Origin: Macrococcoides caseolyticum
GTDB taxonomy: Bacteria; Bacillota; Bacilli; Staphylococcales; Staphylococcaceae
Direction: 5' to 3'
DNA length: 48,000 bases
NCBI RefSeq assembly: GCF_002902665.1
Contig: NZ_PPRM01000002.1
Coordinates: forward strand, 1-48,000
In this document: positions 7,993-16,350 of the stretch, piece after piece
Layout of the letters: the number at the start of each line of letters is the position of its first letter
How positions within the stretch are numbered: the first letter of the stretch is position 1
Notes under the pieces: generated by a model
What the model was told of the DNA's origin: nothing
The model's database searches: none
What the model saw: the letters and a program-made list of their open reading frames with translations, nothing else
Made by a program: the position numbers and the translations under genes

Positions 7993-8655
7993 ATGAACTT
8001 AGCAAAGTATATTGATCATACAGCATTAAAGCCTGAAACGACGAAAGCGCAGATAGCTCAATTAGCACAGGAAGCACGCGAATATGAATTTATGAGTGTA
8101 TGCGTCAACCCTGCACACGTAAAGTATGCAAAATCTTTATTAGAAGGAACAGATGTATTAGTATGTACAGTTATCGGCTTCCCATTAGGTGCGAATACAC
8201 CTGCTGTAAAAGCGTTTGAGACGAAAGATGCGATTGCAGATGGTGCTGGTGAAGTTGATATGGTTATCAACATAGGCGCGCTTAAAGATAAGAACTATGA
8301 TTTAGTAGCTGAAGATATTAAAGCGGTAGTTGATGCTGCAGGAGATGTTACGACGAAGGTAATCATCGAAACAGCTTTATTAACAGATGAAGAGAAAGTA
8401 AAAGCATGTGAAATTGCACAAGCACAAGGCGCAGATTTCGTGAAGACATCTACTGGTTTTTCAACGGGTGGAGCAACGAAAGAAGATGTCGCATTAATGC
8501 GCAAAACGGTTGGTCCGGATATGGGTGTGAAAGCTTCAGGTGGCGTGCGTTCTTATGAAGACGTTATGACGATGATTGAAGCAGGCGCAACACGTATTGG
8601 TGCAAGTGCGGGTGTACAAATTTTAAAAGGTGAAGAAGTTAAAGGGGATTATTAA
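7993..8655 (+). CDS. deoC: deoxyribose-phosphate aldolase
   Basis: A 220-residue class I aldolase that cleaves 2-deoxyribose-5-phosphate to glyceraldehyde-3-phosphate and acetaldehyde. The Schiff-base lysine is K151 in DFVKTSTGF. The partner lysine K180 (GVKASGG) and the proton-relay aspartate D89 ([10 protein letters not shown]) are present. AAAGGAGG precedes the ATG. First gene of the deo operon: pdp follows after 54 bases and deoB after another 10. Together they convert pyrimidine deoxynucleosides to central metabolites in the cytoplasm. Confidence 0.97.
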   Translation: MNLAKYIDHTALKPETTKAQIAQLAQEAREYEFMSVCVNPAHVKYAKSLLEGTDVLVCTVIGFPLGANTPAVKAFETKDAIADGAGEVDMVINIGALKDKNYDLVAEDIKAVVDAAGDVTTKVIIETALLTDEEKVKACEIAQAQGADFVKTSTGFSTGGATKEDVALMRKTVGPDMGVKASGGVRSYEDVMTMIEAGATRIGASAGVQILKGEEVKGDY

Positions 8656-8709
8656 TTCCCTTTCCCTTATAGATTTTAAGAAAGCGTTTACAAAAAGGAG
8701 GAAATAATA

Positions 8710-10011
8710 ATGAGAATGGTAGACATTATTGCAAAGAAACGAGATGGACACGCGCTTACGAAAGAAGAAATTGAGTTCTTCATCAAAGGCTATACGAATG
8801 GTGAAATTCCAGATTATCAAGCATCAAGTTTAGCGATGGCGATTTTCTTCCAGGATATGAACGATGAAGAGCGTGCGCACTTAACGATGGCAATGGTTGA
8901 AAGTGGCGATCAAATCGACTTATCAGCTATTGAAGGGATTAAAGTTGATAAACACTCAACAGGCGGTGTAGGTGATACGACAACTTTAGTACTTGGACCT
9001 TTAGTTGCTGCGCTTGATATTCCAGTTGCGAAGATGAGTGGTCGTGGACTGGGACATACAGGTGGTACGATCGATAAACTGGAAGCGGTGGAAGGTTTCC
9101 ATGTAGAAATTTCGGAAGATGATTTCATGAAACTTGTAAACGAAGATAAACTTGCAGTTATCGGACAGACAGGCAACTTAACACCTGCAGATAAGAAACT
9201 TTATGCATTACGTGATGTTACAGGAACAGTAAATAGTATTCCACTTATTGCATCAAGTATTATGAGTAAGAAGATTGCAGCTGGTGCAGATGCGATTGTA
9301 CTTGATGTTAAGACAGGTGCGGGCGCATTTATGAAAACAGATAAAGATGCAGAAATGTTAGCAACTGCGATGGTTAAAATCGGTAATAATGTTGGACGTA
9401 ATACGATGGCGATTATTTCTGATATGAGTCAGCCGTTAGGATATGCGATTGGTAATGCGCTTGAAGTGAAAGAAGCAATTGAAACTTTACGTGGAGAAGG
9501 TCCTGAAGATTTAACAGAACTGGTTTTAACACTAGGTAGCCAGATGGTCGTGCTTGCAGGTAAAGCAAACACACTTGAAGATGCACGTGGACAGTTACAA
9601 GAAGTAATTAACAACGGTAAAGCACTGGATAAATTTAAAACATTCCTTCAAAATCAAGGCGGAGATTCATCAGTAGTTGATGATGTAACGAAGTTGCCAC
9701 AAGCGAAATATGTCATTGAAGTACCGGCGAAACGCACAGGTGTAGTAAGTAAAATTGTTGCTGATGAATTAGGCATTGCTTCTATGCTACTTGGAGCAGG
9801 CCGTGCGACGAAAGAAGATACGATTGATCTTGCAGTAGGACTGATGTTACGCAAGAAAGTCGGCGACAAAGTTGAAGAAGGCGAATCACTTGTAACAATT
9901 TATGCAAACCGTGATAATGTAGAGGATGTAATGAATAAAATTTATGACAATATTGAAATCTCTGACCACGCAGAAGCGCCAGTGTTAATTCATAAAGTCA
10001 TAACTGAATAG
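8710..10011 (+). CDS. pdp: pyrimidine-nucleoside phosphorylase
   Basis: A 433-residue nucleoside phosphorylase II family enzyme, the usual length. It has an N-terminal helical domain, the glycine-rich phosphate-binding stretch (KHSTGGVGD, about 81-89) and the family signature [16 protein letters not shown] (109-124). The C-terminal domain contains the acidic and lysine-rich lobe found in Pdp. It splits uridine, deoxyuridine and thymidine with phosphate. AAAGGAGG precedes the start. It lies between deoC and deoB in one operon, which supplies deoxyribose-1-phosphate for DeoB. Confidence 0.97.
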   Translation: MRMVDIIAKKRDGHALTKEEIEFFIKGYTNGEIPDYQASSLAMAIFFQDMNDEERAHLTMAMVESGDQIDLSAIEGIKVDKHSTGGVGDTTTLVLGPLVAALDIPVAKMSGRGLGHTGGTIDKLEAVEGFHVEISEDDFMKLVNEDKLAVIGQTGNLTPADKKLYALRDVTGTVNSIPLIASSIMSKKIAAGADAIVLDVKTGAGAFMKTDKDAEMLATAMVKIGNNVGRNTMAIISDMSQPLGYAIGNALEVKEAIETLRGEGPEDLTELVLTLGSQMVVLAGKANTLEDARGQLQEVINNGKALDKFKTFLQNQGGDSSVVDDVTKLPQAKYVIEVPAKRTGVVSKIVADELGIASMLLGAGRATKEDTIDLAVGLMLRKKVGDKVEEGESLVTIYANRDNVEDVMNKIYDNIEISDHAEAPVLIHKVITE

Positions 10012-10021
10012 GAGAGATATC

Positions 10022-11194
10022 ATGACATTTAAAAGAGTACATCTCATTGTAATGGATTCTGTTGGGATTGGTGAGGCACCAGACGCAGAGAAATTTGGTG
10101 ATGCTGGGAGCCATACTTTAAAACATACGTTGGAAGGATTTGAAGGCAAACTACCGAATTTAGAAAAGTTAGGATTAGGGAATATCGCACCACTTCCGGT
10201 CGTAAATAAAGTCGACAAACCAGAAGCATACTATACGAAATTATCGGAAGCATCTGTCGGAAAAGATACGATGACAGGTCATTGGGAGATAATGGGGCTG
10301 AATATCGATCAGCCATTCAAAGTATATCCGGATGGCTTCCCTGAAGAACTTGTTACAGCTATTGAAGAAATGACAGGGCGAAAAGTCGTAGCTAATAAAC
10401 CAGCATCAGGAACAGCGATTATTGATGAGTGGGGCGCGCACCAGATGGAAACAGGTGACTTAATCGTCTATACTTCAGCTGACCCAGTACTGCAAATTGC
10501 AGCGCATGAAGAGATTATTCCGCTTGAAGAACTCTATGAAATTTGTGAGAAAGTTCGCGAATATACGAAAGACCCGAAATATTTAATTGGACGTATTATC
10601 GCAAGACCATATGTAGGTGAACCAGGGAATTTCACTAGAACATCAAATCGTCATGACTATGCATTAAAACCATTTGGACGTACAGTGATGAATGAACTTC
10701 AAGATGCTGGGCGTGATGTTATCGCAATCGGTAAGATTAATGATATCTATGATGGTGAAGGTGTAACGAAATCCATCCGAACAAAAGATAATATGGATGG
10801 TATGGATAAATTATTAGAAGTTGTGAAGTCTGACTTTGATGGACTAAGCTTCCTGAACTTAGTAGACTTTGATGCATTGTATGGACATCGTCGTGATAAA
10901 GAAGGTTATATGAATGCAATTAAAGCATTTGATGATAGGCTGGGTGAATTATTAGAAGCATTAAGAGAAGATGATTTACTTATTATTACGGCAGACCATG
11001 GTAACGACCCTACAATGCCGGGAACAGATCATACAAGAGAATATGTGCCGTTACTCATGTATAGTAAACAGTTTGATAGTGGTCGTGAATTAGAATCACA
11101 TACTACATTCGCTTCAATTGGTGCGACGATTGCAGATAATTTTGGTGTTGAATTGCCAGAGTTTGGTAAGAGTTATTTGGAAGAATTGAAGTAA
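10022..11194 (+). CDS. deoB: phosphopentomutase
   Basis: A 390-residue alkaline-phosphatase superfamily mutase that interconverts (deoxy)ribose-1-phosphate and -5-phosphate. The metal-binding N-terminal motif [11 protein letters not shown] (D12) and the phosphorylated threonine T85 (DTMTGHWE) match characterised Bacillus phosphopentomutase. The C-terminal metal site ([18 protein letters not shown]) is intact. It starts 10 bases after pdp with AGGAGA upstream, so the three genes are translated as one operon that ends in a strong terminator. Confidence 0.97.
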   Translation: MTFKRVHLIVMDSVGIGEAPDAEKFGDAGSHTLKHTLEGFEGKLPNLEKLGLGNIAPLPVVNKVDKPEAYYTKLSEASVGKDTMTGHWEIMGLNIDQPFKVYPDGFPEELVTAIEEMTGRKVVANKPASGTAIIDEWGAHQMETGDLIVYTSADPVLQIAAHEEIIPLEELYEICEKVREYTKDPKYLIGRIIARPYVGEPGNFTRTSNRHDYALKPFGRTVMNELQDAGRDVIAIGKINDIYDGEGVTKSIRTKDNMDGMDKLLEVVKSDFDGLSFLNLVDFDALYGHRRDKEGYMNAIKAFDDRLGELLEALREDDLLIITADHGNDPTMPGTDHTREYVPLLMYSKQFDSGRELESHTTFASIGATIADNFGVELPEFGKSYLEELK

Positions 11195-11208
11195 GAATTA
11201 GAAGATGG

Positions 11209-11243
11209 AAAAGGAGTAGGTATCTCAGATACCTACTCCTTTT
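11209..11243. terminator. terminator of the deo operon
   Basis: Arms AAAAGGAGTAGGTATCT (11209-11225) and AGATACCTACTCCTTTT (11227-11243) form a near-perfect palindrome with A/T flanks. It also serves the convergent minus-strand gene, whose stop codon is at 11245. Confidence 0.92.
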
Positions 11244-11244
11244 A

Positions 11245-11520
11245 TTATTGAACCACCTGTCTTTCGATAGCGCGTAGTGTGTAAAAGAAATCTAAAATTT
11301 CTTCGTGATTAGGAAGATGATTGCAATAGCATAATTCGATATAACTGATTGCTAGTGATAGCTTTTCTGGTAGTTGATATTTCTGTTTAAGTTGTTTATT
11401 GAAATTTTTATATTGATTCAGATGCTTATAAGCGTGATCATTATATTTATTATATAATTCAATTGCGTCTTCAAGTCCATATGAGAGTATCAAATTTATA
11501 CGTTCTTTCTCCGTAAACAT
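11245..11520 (-). CDS. small hypothetical cytoplasmic protein (91 aa)
   Basis: I do not recognise this protein. It is a soluble, probably all-helical 91-residue polypeptide with many charged and aromatic residues (ELYNKYNDHAYKHLNQYKNF) and no membrane segment or signal peptide. The ATG at 11520 is chosen because GGAGATG lies seven bases upstream; an upstream ATG at 11553 has no ribosome binding site. It is monocistronic, convergent with deoB and divergent from the next hypothetical gene. Confidence 0.65.
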   Translation of the reverse strand: MFTEKERINLILSYGLEDAIELYNKYNDHAYKHLNQYKNFNKQLKQKYQLPEKLSLAISYIELCYCNHLPNHEEILDFFYTLRAIERQVVQ

Positions 11521-11681
11521 ATTATCATCTCCAATTATGACTATAATACCCATTATTTATTGAGGCAATATTAATTTAACGTAAAATAACATTAGTATGA
11601 AGGTGTAAAAATTTACATTTGTTATGCATTACATAAGTGATATGGGGTATAAGAATAAAAAGCATAAAGGAGCTAGTATAT

Positions 11682-12245
11682 ATGAAATATAAACAAACAA
11701 TTGGTGCTGTTGTTTTTGTTGCAGCAAGCAGTGCGCTCTATTATTTTTTAACGAAGGGTCAAGATACTATGGATAAGAAACAAAGTAAGAATATTGAGCT
11801 GATTAAACCTGAACCTATACCTGCTGATGTAGCAGATAAAGTTTTTATGATGCCGCATTTTATGATAAAGAATCTAGTCGCGACGCATAATGAACATGGG
11901 ATTTCATTTAGATTAGATTATAAAATTGACCGAATACTATATAATTATTTAATGCATAATACGCCACACTATCGCTTTAGATTTACATTACCAAATAAGC
12001 TGAAGCCTTTATTTGAAGGGAATGGAACAGAGAAGGTTTTAGGTGAACTTGTTTATGGAACAGGAGAAAAATTAGACTATAGCGTAACATTTAATTTTAA
12101 GAAGAACGATGATATTTCTCATGATAAGATAGATGAGATTAATGAAACAACTGGTCCATATCACTTAGATATTGTAGATGAACAGCTTAAAGTTTTAAAT
12201 GAATATGATGATGTATATGCAGCTACAAATTTAATAAGATTTTAA
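11682..12245 (+). CDS. hypothetical protein with one N-terminal membrane anchor
   Basis: Not recognised. A 187-residue protein with a short basic N-terminus, one hydrophobic helix (about residues 6-23) and a soluble domain of mixed strand/helix character presumably outside the membrane. No lipobox or enzymatic motif is visible. AAGGAG eight bases before the ATG at 11682 decides the start over a longer frame from 11637. It is monocistronic, followed by a bidirectional terminator shared with luxS. Confidence 0.65.
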   Translation: MKYKQTIGAVVFVAASSALYYFLTKGQDTMDKKQSKNIELIKPEPIPADVADKVFMMPHFMIKNLVATHNEHGISFRLDYKIDRILYNYLMHNTPHYRFRFTLPNKLKPLFEGNGTEKVLGELVYGTGEKLDYSVTFNFKKNDDISHDKIDEINETTGPYHLDIVDEQLKVLNEYDDVYAATNLIRF

Positions 12246-12281
12246 AAAGAAGTGTCGATATTTAGAATCGACACTTCTTTG
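12246..12281. terminator. bidirectional terminator
   Basis: Perfect 14-base stem AAAGAAGTGTCGAT (12246-12259) with 12267-12280 around a seven-base loop. It ends both the upstream hypothetical gene and the minus-strand yrrT-mccA/mccB/luxS operon. Confidence 0.92.
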
Positions 12282-12289
12282 TTTATGAA

Positions 12290-12775
12290 TTAAGCTTGTG
12301 GTTCTTTTCCAGGCTGATAAATGACATGCCAGCTGTCTTTTTTAGATAACATTTCCTGTGCGATTGCTTTTGCACCTTCTAAAGAATGACTCGCTGCCCA
12401 TCCACATTGAACTTCATTACAAGCAGGAACTTCATCAGCTGCTAATACGTCATTTAAAGTCTTTTCTAATATCGTTAATACGTCTTCGTAATTATCATGG
12501 TTGATAAGTGAAACGTAGAAGCCAGTCTGACATCCCATAGGAGAGATGTCTACCACTTTATCTGTATGATTGCGGATGTTTTCAGCCATCAGATGTTCTA
12601 AAGAATGAAGTGCAGGCATCTCCATATGTTCTTTATTCGGTTGTTTAAAACGGATATCGTATTTATGAATAACATCACCATTGATACCTTCTTTGATACC
12701 AGCTAATCGTACAAATGGTGCATCTACGATTGTGTGGTCTAAGTTGAAACTTTCAACGTTCATTTTTTTAGTCAT
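12290..12775 (-). CDS. luxS: S-ribosylhomocysteine lyase
   Basis: A 161-residue LuxS, highly similar to the S. aureus protein. The zinc ligands are H57, H61 (HSLEH) and C124 (EVQCGW); C82 (MGCQTGFY) is the second catalytic cysteine. It converts S-ribosylhomocysteine to homocysteine and DPD, the precursor of AI-2. The ATG at 12775 is chosen: the ribosome binding site TAGGAG contains the mccB stop codon, so the two genes are translationally coupled. A GTG at 12784 would overlap that site. Here it is the last gene of a homocysteine-to-cysteine operon, where B. subtilis instead carries mtnN upstream of mccA. Confidence 0.97.
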   Translation of the reverse strand: MTKKMNVESFNLDHTIVDAPFVRLAGIKEGINGDVIHKYDIRFKQPNKEHMEMPALHSLEHLMAENIRNHTDKVVDISPMGCQTGFYVSLINHDNYEDVLTILEKTLNDVLAADEVPACNEVQCGWAASHSLEGAKAIAQEMLSKKDSWHVIYQPGKEPQA

Positions 12776-12786
12776 AAGTGTCACTC

Positions 12787-13932
12787 CTAGTTTAATTGTT
12801 TAAATGCTTGTTCTAAGTCTGCGATTAAATCTTCACTATCTTCAATACCCACAGAGATTCGAACTAAACCGTCAGTGATACCAAGTTCCAGGCGGCGTTC
12901 TCTAGGGATTGAAGCATGAGTCATCTGGCTAGGCACAGAAATTAAACTTTCTACTGCACCCAATGATTCTGCTAAAGTGAAATATTTCGTTGATTTTACT
13001 AAGTTTTCGGCATTTTCTTTAGATCCTACATCAAATGATATCATTCCGCCGTAACCTTTGCTTTGTGATTCGTGAATTTTCTTGTTACCTTCATCAAGTA
13101 ATGAAGGATGGAAGATGTTTGTTACGACATTTTGTTTTTTGAGAAATTCGATAATTTTTAATGTTGTTTGTTCGGTTTGTTCCATTCGAATTGCAAGCGT
13201 CTTAATACCACGCACGAGTAAGAAACTATCTTGAGGTCCAAGTACACCACCTACTGAATTCTGAATAAAACCAACTGCTTCAGAAAGCTCAGGTGTACGA
13301 GTAACAACAAGTCCGGCAACAACGTCACTGTGTCCACCAATATATTTCGTTGCTGAATGTAACACGATATCTGCACCAAGTTCAAGCGGATTCTGGAAGT
13401 AAGGTGTCATAAATGTGTTGTCTACAACAGAAATTAAGTTGTGTGCTTTAGAAATTTCGACCATTTTACGAATATCCGTTACATTAAGTAATGGATTCGT
13501 AGGGGTTTCAATATAAAGCATCTTAGTATTCTCGCTGATTGCCGCTTCAACCGCTTCAATATCGGTTGTGTCAACGAATGTTGATTTAATACCGATGCGT
13601 TCGAAGACTTTTGTGAATACACGATAAGTTCCGCCGTATACATCGCTACCAACAACAATATGGTCACCAGCATTGAGTAACATGATTACAGAAGATATTG
13701 CAGCCATACCAGAACCAAATGCAAAGCCAGCATCACCTGATTCCAGGTCTCTGATTAGTGATTCTAATGCTGTACGTGTTGGATTTGCGGAACGAGAATA
13801 TTCATAGCCTTGACGCATATTCCCGATGCCATCTTGTTTGTACGTGCTTGTTTGGTAAATTGGAGGATTCACAGCTCCAGTGTATTCATCTATTGTATTT
13901 CCTCCATGGATCATCATTGTTTTCTTTTGCAT
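12787..13932 (-). CDS. mccB: cystathionine/homocysteine gamma-lyase
   Basis: A 381-residue Cys/Met-metabolism PLP enzyme. The PLP lysine is K196 ([13 protein letters not shown]) and the partner aspartate is D171 (VVDNTF). Its place directly after the MccA domain gene, and its likeness to B. subtilis MccB (YrhB), favour cystathionine gamma-lyase, which releases cysteine, over MetB. Paralogues of this family are hard to separate by sequence alone. The ribosome binding site AAAGGAG lies in the last codons of the upstream fusion gene (only three bases lie between the genes), and luxS is coupled at its end. Confidence 0.88.
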   Translation of the reverse strand: MQKKTMMIHGGNTIDEYTGAVNPPIYQTSTYKQDGIGNMRQGYEYSRSANPTRTALESLIRDLESGDAGFAFGSGMAAISSVIMLLNAGDHIVVGSDVYGGTYRVFTKVFERIGIKSTFVDTTDIEAVEAAISENTKMLYIETPTNPLLNVTDIRKMVEISKAHNLISVVDNTFMTPYFQNPLELGADIVLHSATKYIGGHSDVVAGLVVTRTPELSEAVGFIQNSVGGVLGPQDSFLLVRGIKTLAIRMEQTEQTTLKIIEFLKKQNVVTNIFHPSLLDEGNKKIHESQSKGYGGMISFDVGSKENAENLVKSTKYFTLAESLGAVESLISVPSQMTHASIPRERRLELGITDGLVRISVGIEDSEDLIADLEQAFKQLN

Positions 13933-13935
13933 AAT

Positions 13936-15456
13936 CTATTCTCCTTTAATATCAAATATTTGTTGTGATAAGTATCGCTCTGCTGCATCAGGGAATATTA
14001 CGACGATATTGCTATCAGTCATATTTTCTTGGGTTTTAAGTGCGGCATGTAGCGCGGCCCCGCTTGAAGAACCGACAAGCAGGCCTTCTTTTTGTGCCAG
14101 TTCTGAGACACGTGTAAAGGCATCGATATCAGAAATTGTTTCAACGGCATCGATTAAATCTTTTTCTAAGAATACGGGCCACTTTTCAACACCGATGCCT
14201 TCTGTGCGATGACTACCAGATTCTCCACCATTTAATATCGAACCTTCAGGCTCTACGATAACGCGATGACTCTCTTTGAAATGTTTTGCAAGACCGGTGA
14301 ACGTACCGCCACTGCCTGCACCAGCAACGATTACATCAACCTTGCCAGCATCTCTTTTTATCTCCTCTGCCAGCTTATCATAGCTTGAAGGGTTATCTGC
14401 TGATTCAAATTGATTTGTATAGAATGCGCCGGTTTCTTGAGCGAATTTCAGCGCTGCTTCACGTGCAAAGAGCATTCCTTTCTCTGTAGGGGTGTTTACG
14501 ATTTCAGCCCCTAATGCACGCATGATACTTTGCTTTTCAGTACTAAATTTCTCGGGCACATAGACGCGTAAATTTAGCCCATGTTGCTGACAGATGAGTG
14601 CAAGACCAATACCTGTATTACCAGCTGTAGCTTCAACAACTGTACCGTTTTGAATATCGCCACGAAGTAAAGCCTGTTCTAAAATGTTGACACCCAGTCT
14701 GTCTTTTACAGAGCCGCCCAGATTATAGAACTCAAGTTTTGCAAATAGACGGTTTCCTTTATTCAGTGGAAAATGCTTAAGTTCCACTAGCGGTGTATTA
14801 CCGATTAAATCAGCAGGAGTTTTTATTTTTTTTTTAGTTAATATTTGAAGATGAGCGAAACGATTCATTTGAGTGGACTGATAATCAAATCCCAAGTCGT
14901 TGGCAATCTCTTTCATTGTCTCCTTTAATGGATAATATTCTCTTTCCAGATCTTCAACAAGATTATGATAACCTCGTGCGTCATAATGTGATTTAATCTG
15001 TTCTTTTTCATCTAAGGAATTGAACATTGTGTCCAATATAATGATATTTCCATCTTCAGAGAGAAGCGGCTTATAAAGTGCAATCGCTTCTTTCTTTTCT
15101 TTGTCCGTAAGGTGGTGAAAAGCAAAAGAAGAAATAAATGTATCAGTTTCTCTAGCATTGAAGTTCAGGAAATCGCCACGTTCGAACGTAATACCTGTCT
15201 TAGCTTCACCTAACTTTGCCATATCAATACTTGGTTCTACAGCTTGTACGTCCAATCCGCGCTGTAATAGCATATTTGTTAAATTCCCTGTTCCAGGACC
15301 AAATTCTGTTACGCGCTTTCCGACGTATTTTGTCGCTTCTTCTATCATGAAATCATAGTTTGAGAATACATCTTTGTATTCGGGGTTACGTCCTGTTACA
15401 GCATCATCATAATCTGATGCCCATTCTTTAAAAATATCCATAAAAGGTAAACTCAT
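13936..15456 (-). CDS. fusion of YrrT-type SAM methyltransferase and MccA cystathionine beta-synthase
   Basis: A 506-residue two-domain protein. Residues 1-210 match B. subtilis YrrT, a SAM-dependent methyltransferase of unknown substrate (motif I EFGPGTGNL at 51-59, FAFHHLTDKEK at 111-121). Residues 211-506 match MccA (YrhA), the O-acetylserine-dependent cystathionine beta-synthase: PLP lysine K251 in GGSVKDRLG, TAGNTG 277-282, and PLP phosphate loop GAGSGGTFTG 379-388. In B. subtilis these are separate genes with mtnN between them. The start has AGGAG eight bases upstream. The junction codons lie in an A10 run, and no start codon exists for a separate MccA. It is the first gene of the mccB-luxS operon. 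Confidence 0.88.
   Translation of the reverse strand: MSLPFMDIFKEWASDYDDAVTGRNPEYKDVFSNYDFMIEEATKYVGKRVTEFGPGTGNLTNMLLQRGLDVQAVEPSIDMAKLGEAKTGITFERGDFLNFNARETDTFISSFAFHHLTDKEKKEAIALYKPLLSEDGNIIILDTMFNSLDEKEQIKSHYDARGYHNLVEDLEREYYPLKETMKEIANDLGFDYQSTQMNRFAHLQILTKKKIKTPADLIGNTPLVELKHFPLNKGNRLFAKLEFYNLGGSVKDRLGVNILEQALLRGDIQNGTVVEATAGNTGIGLALICQQHGLNLRVYVPEKFSTEKQSIMRALGAEIVNTPTEKGMLFAREAALKFAQETGAFYTNQFESADNPSSYDKLAEEIKRDAGKVDVIVAGAGSGGTFTGLAKHFKESHRVIVEPEGSILNGGESGSHRTEGIGVEKWPVFLEKDLIDAVETISDIDAFTRVSELAQKEGLLVGSSSGAALHAALKTQENMTDSNIVVIFPDAAERYLSQQIFDIKGE
14826..14835 (-). other. A10 homopolymer at the YrrT/MccA junction
   Basis: On the coding strand ten consecutive A encode lysines 208-210 and the first base of I211. 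Loss of one A would place TAA directly after K210, ending the protein at the natural length of a stand-alone YrrT. Runs of this length are known sites of RNA polymerase slippage, replication slippage and sequencing error. Confidence 0.8.
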
Positions 15457-15502
15457 CGGTACACTCCTAATATTATTATTCTTATCAGATAACTCGGGAT
15501 TA

Positions 15503-15531
15503 ATAATAGCATGAATTTATTATTTACTCAA
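15503..15531 (-). promoter_or_regulatory. promoter of the yrrT-mccA/mccB/luxS operon
   Basis: Minus strand: TTGAGT -35 (15531-15526), 17-base spacer, extended -10 TGCTATTAT (TATTAT at 15508-15503). Confidence 0.75.
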
Positions 15532-15540
15532 TATAATAGT

Positions 15541-15569
15541 TTGTGAATTTGTGCGCAAAGAAGTATAAT
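15541..15569 (+). promoter_or_regulatory. promoter of the GrpB-type gene
   Basis: TTGTGA -35 (15541-15546), 17-base spacer and a consensus TATAAT -10 (15564-15569), divergent from the sulfur operon promoter. Confidence 0.8.
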
Positions 15570-15603
15570 GTTCTAAAATGCACCTAAAGAAGGAGGGGAA
15601 AGG

Positions 15604-16110
15604 ATGAAACAAGTGATGATTGTACCTTACGATAGTATATGGCAGCACCTTTACATAGGCGAAAAGAAAAGAGTGCTTCAGAAGTTAAAAAATATTAGTG
15701 GAATCCATCATATTGGGTCTACTGCTGTACCAGGTATGGACGCGCGTGCGACGATAGATATTGCAGTAGAGGTGAAGCGTGATATCGAAGCACTAGAGTT
15801 AGCAGAACTTGGATATTATTTAATCTGTCAAGAACAACGCTATAAAGTATATGCCACAAAGGATCATCAATTTCATCTTTTTGTGTATAATGAGGCGGAT
15901 GAAGAATTATTGAAGAGTATTAAGTTAAGAGATTATTTTCGGACATTTTCAAGTGAGAGGGATCGTTATAGTACGTTCAAATGGGAGCTTGCAAGAATTT
16001 ATCCTTTTGATTTCTCTTCCTATAAAAGAGCGCGCGACATCTTCTTGACTGTAGTTGAAGTTAAAGCCATGAACTGGAATGAATTGAGTGAGATTCAGAA
16101 ACTAGGATGA
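15604..16110 (+). CDS. GrpB family (UPF0157) nucleotidyltransferase-fold protein
   Basis: A 168-residue protein of the GrpB/UPF0157 family, recognisable by YDSIW near the N-terminus, HHIGSTAVPGM (residues 35-45) and the following ATIDIAVEV stretch. In most GrpB proteins the latter reads AKPIIDI; here the AKP is replaced by ARA. The fold is that of minimal nucleotidyltransferases, whose GS motif and carboxylates are partly kept. A role in CoA synthesis was proposed for a fused homologue, but the function of the free protein is unknown. AAGGAGGGG precedes the ATG. It is monocistronic and ends before the SAM-riboswitch promoter, with no obvious hairpin between. Confidence 0.8.
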   Translation: MKQVMIVPYDSIWQHLYIGEKKRVLQKLKNISGIHHIGSTAVPGMDARATIDIAVEVKRDIEALELAELGYYLICQEQRYKVYATKDHQFHLFVYNEADEELLKSIKLRDYFRTFSSERDRYSTFKWELARIYPFDFSSYKRARDIFLTVVEVKAMNWNELSEIQKLG

Positions 16111-16133
16111 TACATGAAAAATAAGTTATCTTG

Positions 16134-16162
16134 TTGACAATCCTCCTTTTAAGTTCTAATAT
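16134..16162 (+). promoter_or_regulatory. promoter of the SAM-riboswitch operon
   Basis: Consensus TTGACA -35 (16134-16139), 17-base spacer and TAATAT -10 (16157-16162), placing the RNA start shortly before the aptamer P1 strand. Confidence 0.8.
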
Positions 16163-16180
16163 AATTGATAACAATTAAAC

Positions 16181-16275
16181 ACTTATCAAGACGGACGGAG
16201 GGACAGGCCCACTGATGTCCAGCAACCTGCAATATGTAAGGTGCTAATTCCTGCAGCTTATGCTGACAGATAAGA
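16181..16275 (+). promoter_or_regulatory. SAM-I (S-box) riboswitch aptamer
   Basis: The conserved S-box core is present: CTTATCAAG at the 5' strand of P1, GGACGGAGGGACAGGCCC with its K-turn, and the CAGCAACC block. The closing 3' strand of P1 is GATAAG (16269-16274), pairing with CTTATC (16182-16187). The 3' strand (ACAGATAAG) can alternatively pair with CTTATCTG in the loop of the following terminator to form the antiterminator. SAM binding should therefore stop transcription, and SAM shortage should switch the operon on. Confidence 0.95.
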
Positions 16276-16278
16276 CGT

Positions 16279-16309
16279 AAAGACATCCTTATCTGAGGGT
16301 GTCTTTTTT
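16279..16309 (+). terminator. riboswitch expression-platform terminator
   Basis: Stem AAAGACATCC (16279-16288) with GGGTGTCTTT (16297-16306), one G-T pair, then a T run. Its loop contains the sequence complementary to the aptamer P1 3' strand. Confidence 0.93.
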
Positions 16310-16350
16310 ACTAAGTAGACTTAATTGAATTTAATTAAGGAGCAATGAAG

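Noticed and set aside
11245-11553. Longer start (102 residues) for the small minus-strand gene
   Set aside because: The upstream ATG lacks a ribosome binding site, whereas GGAGATG is correctly placed for the ATG at 11520.
16181-16309. Possible T-box leader
   Set aside because: The sequence lacks the T-box tRNA-acceptor bulge, and it carries all the S-box core elements.
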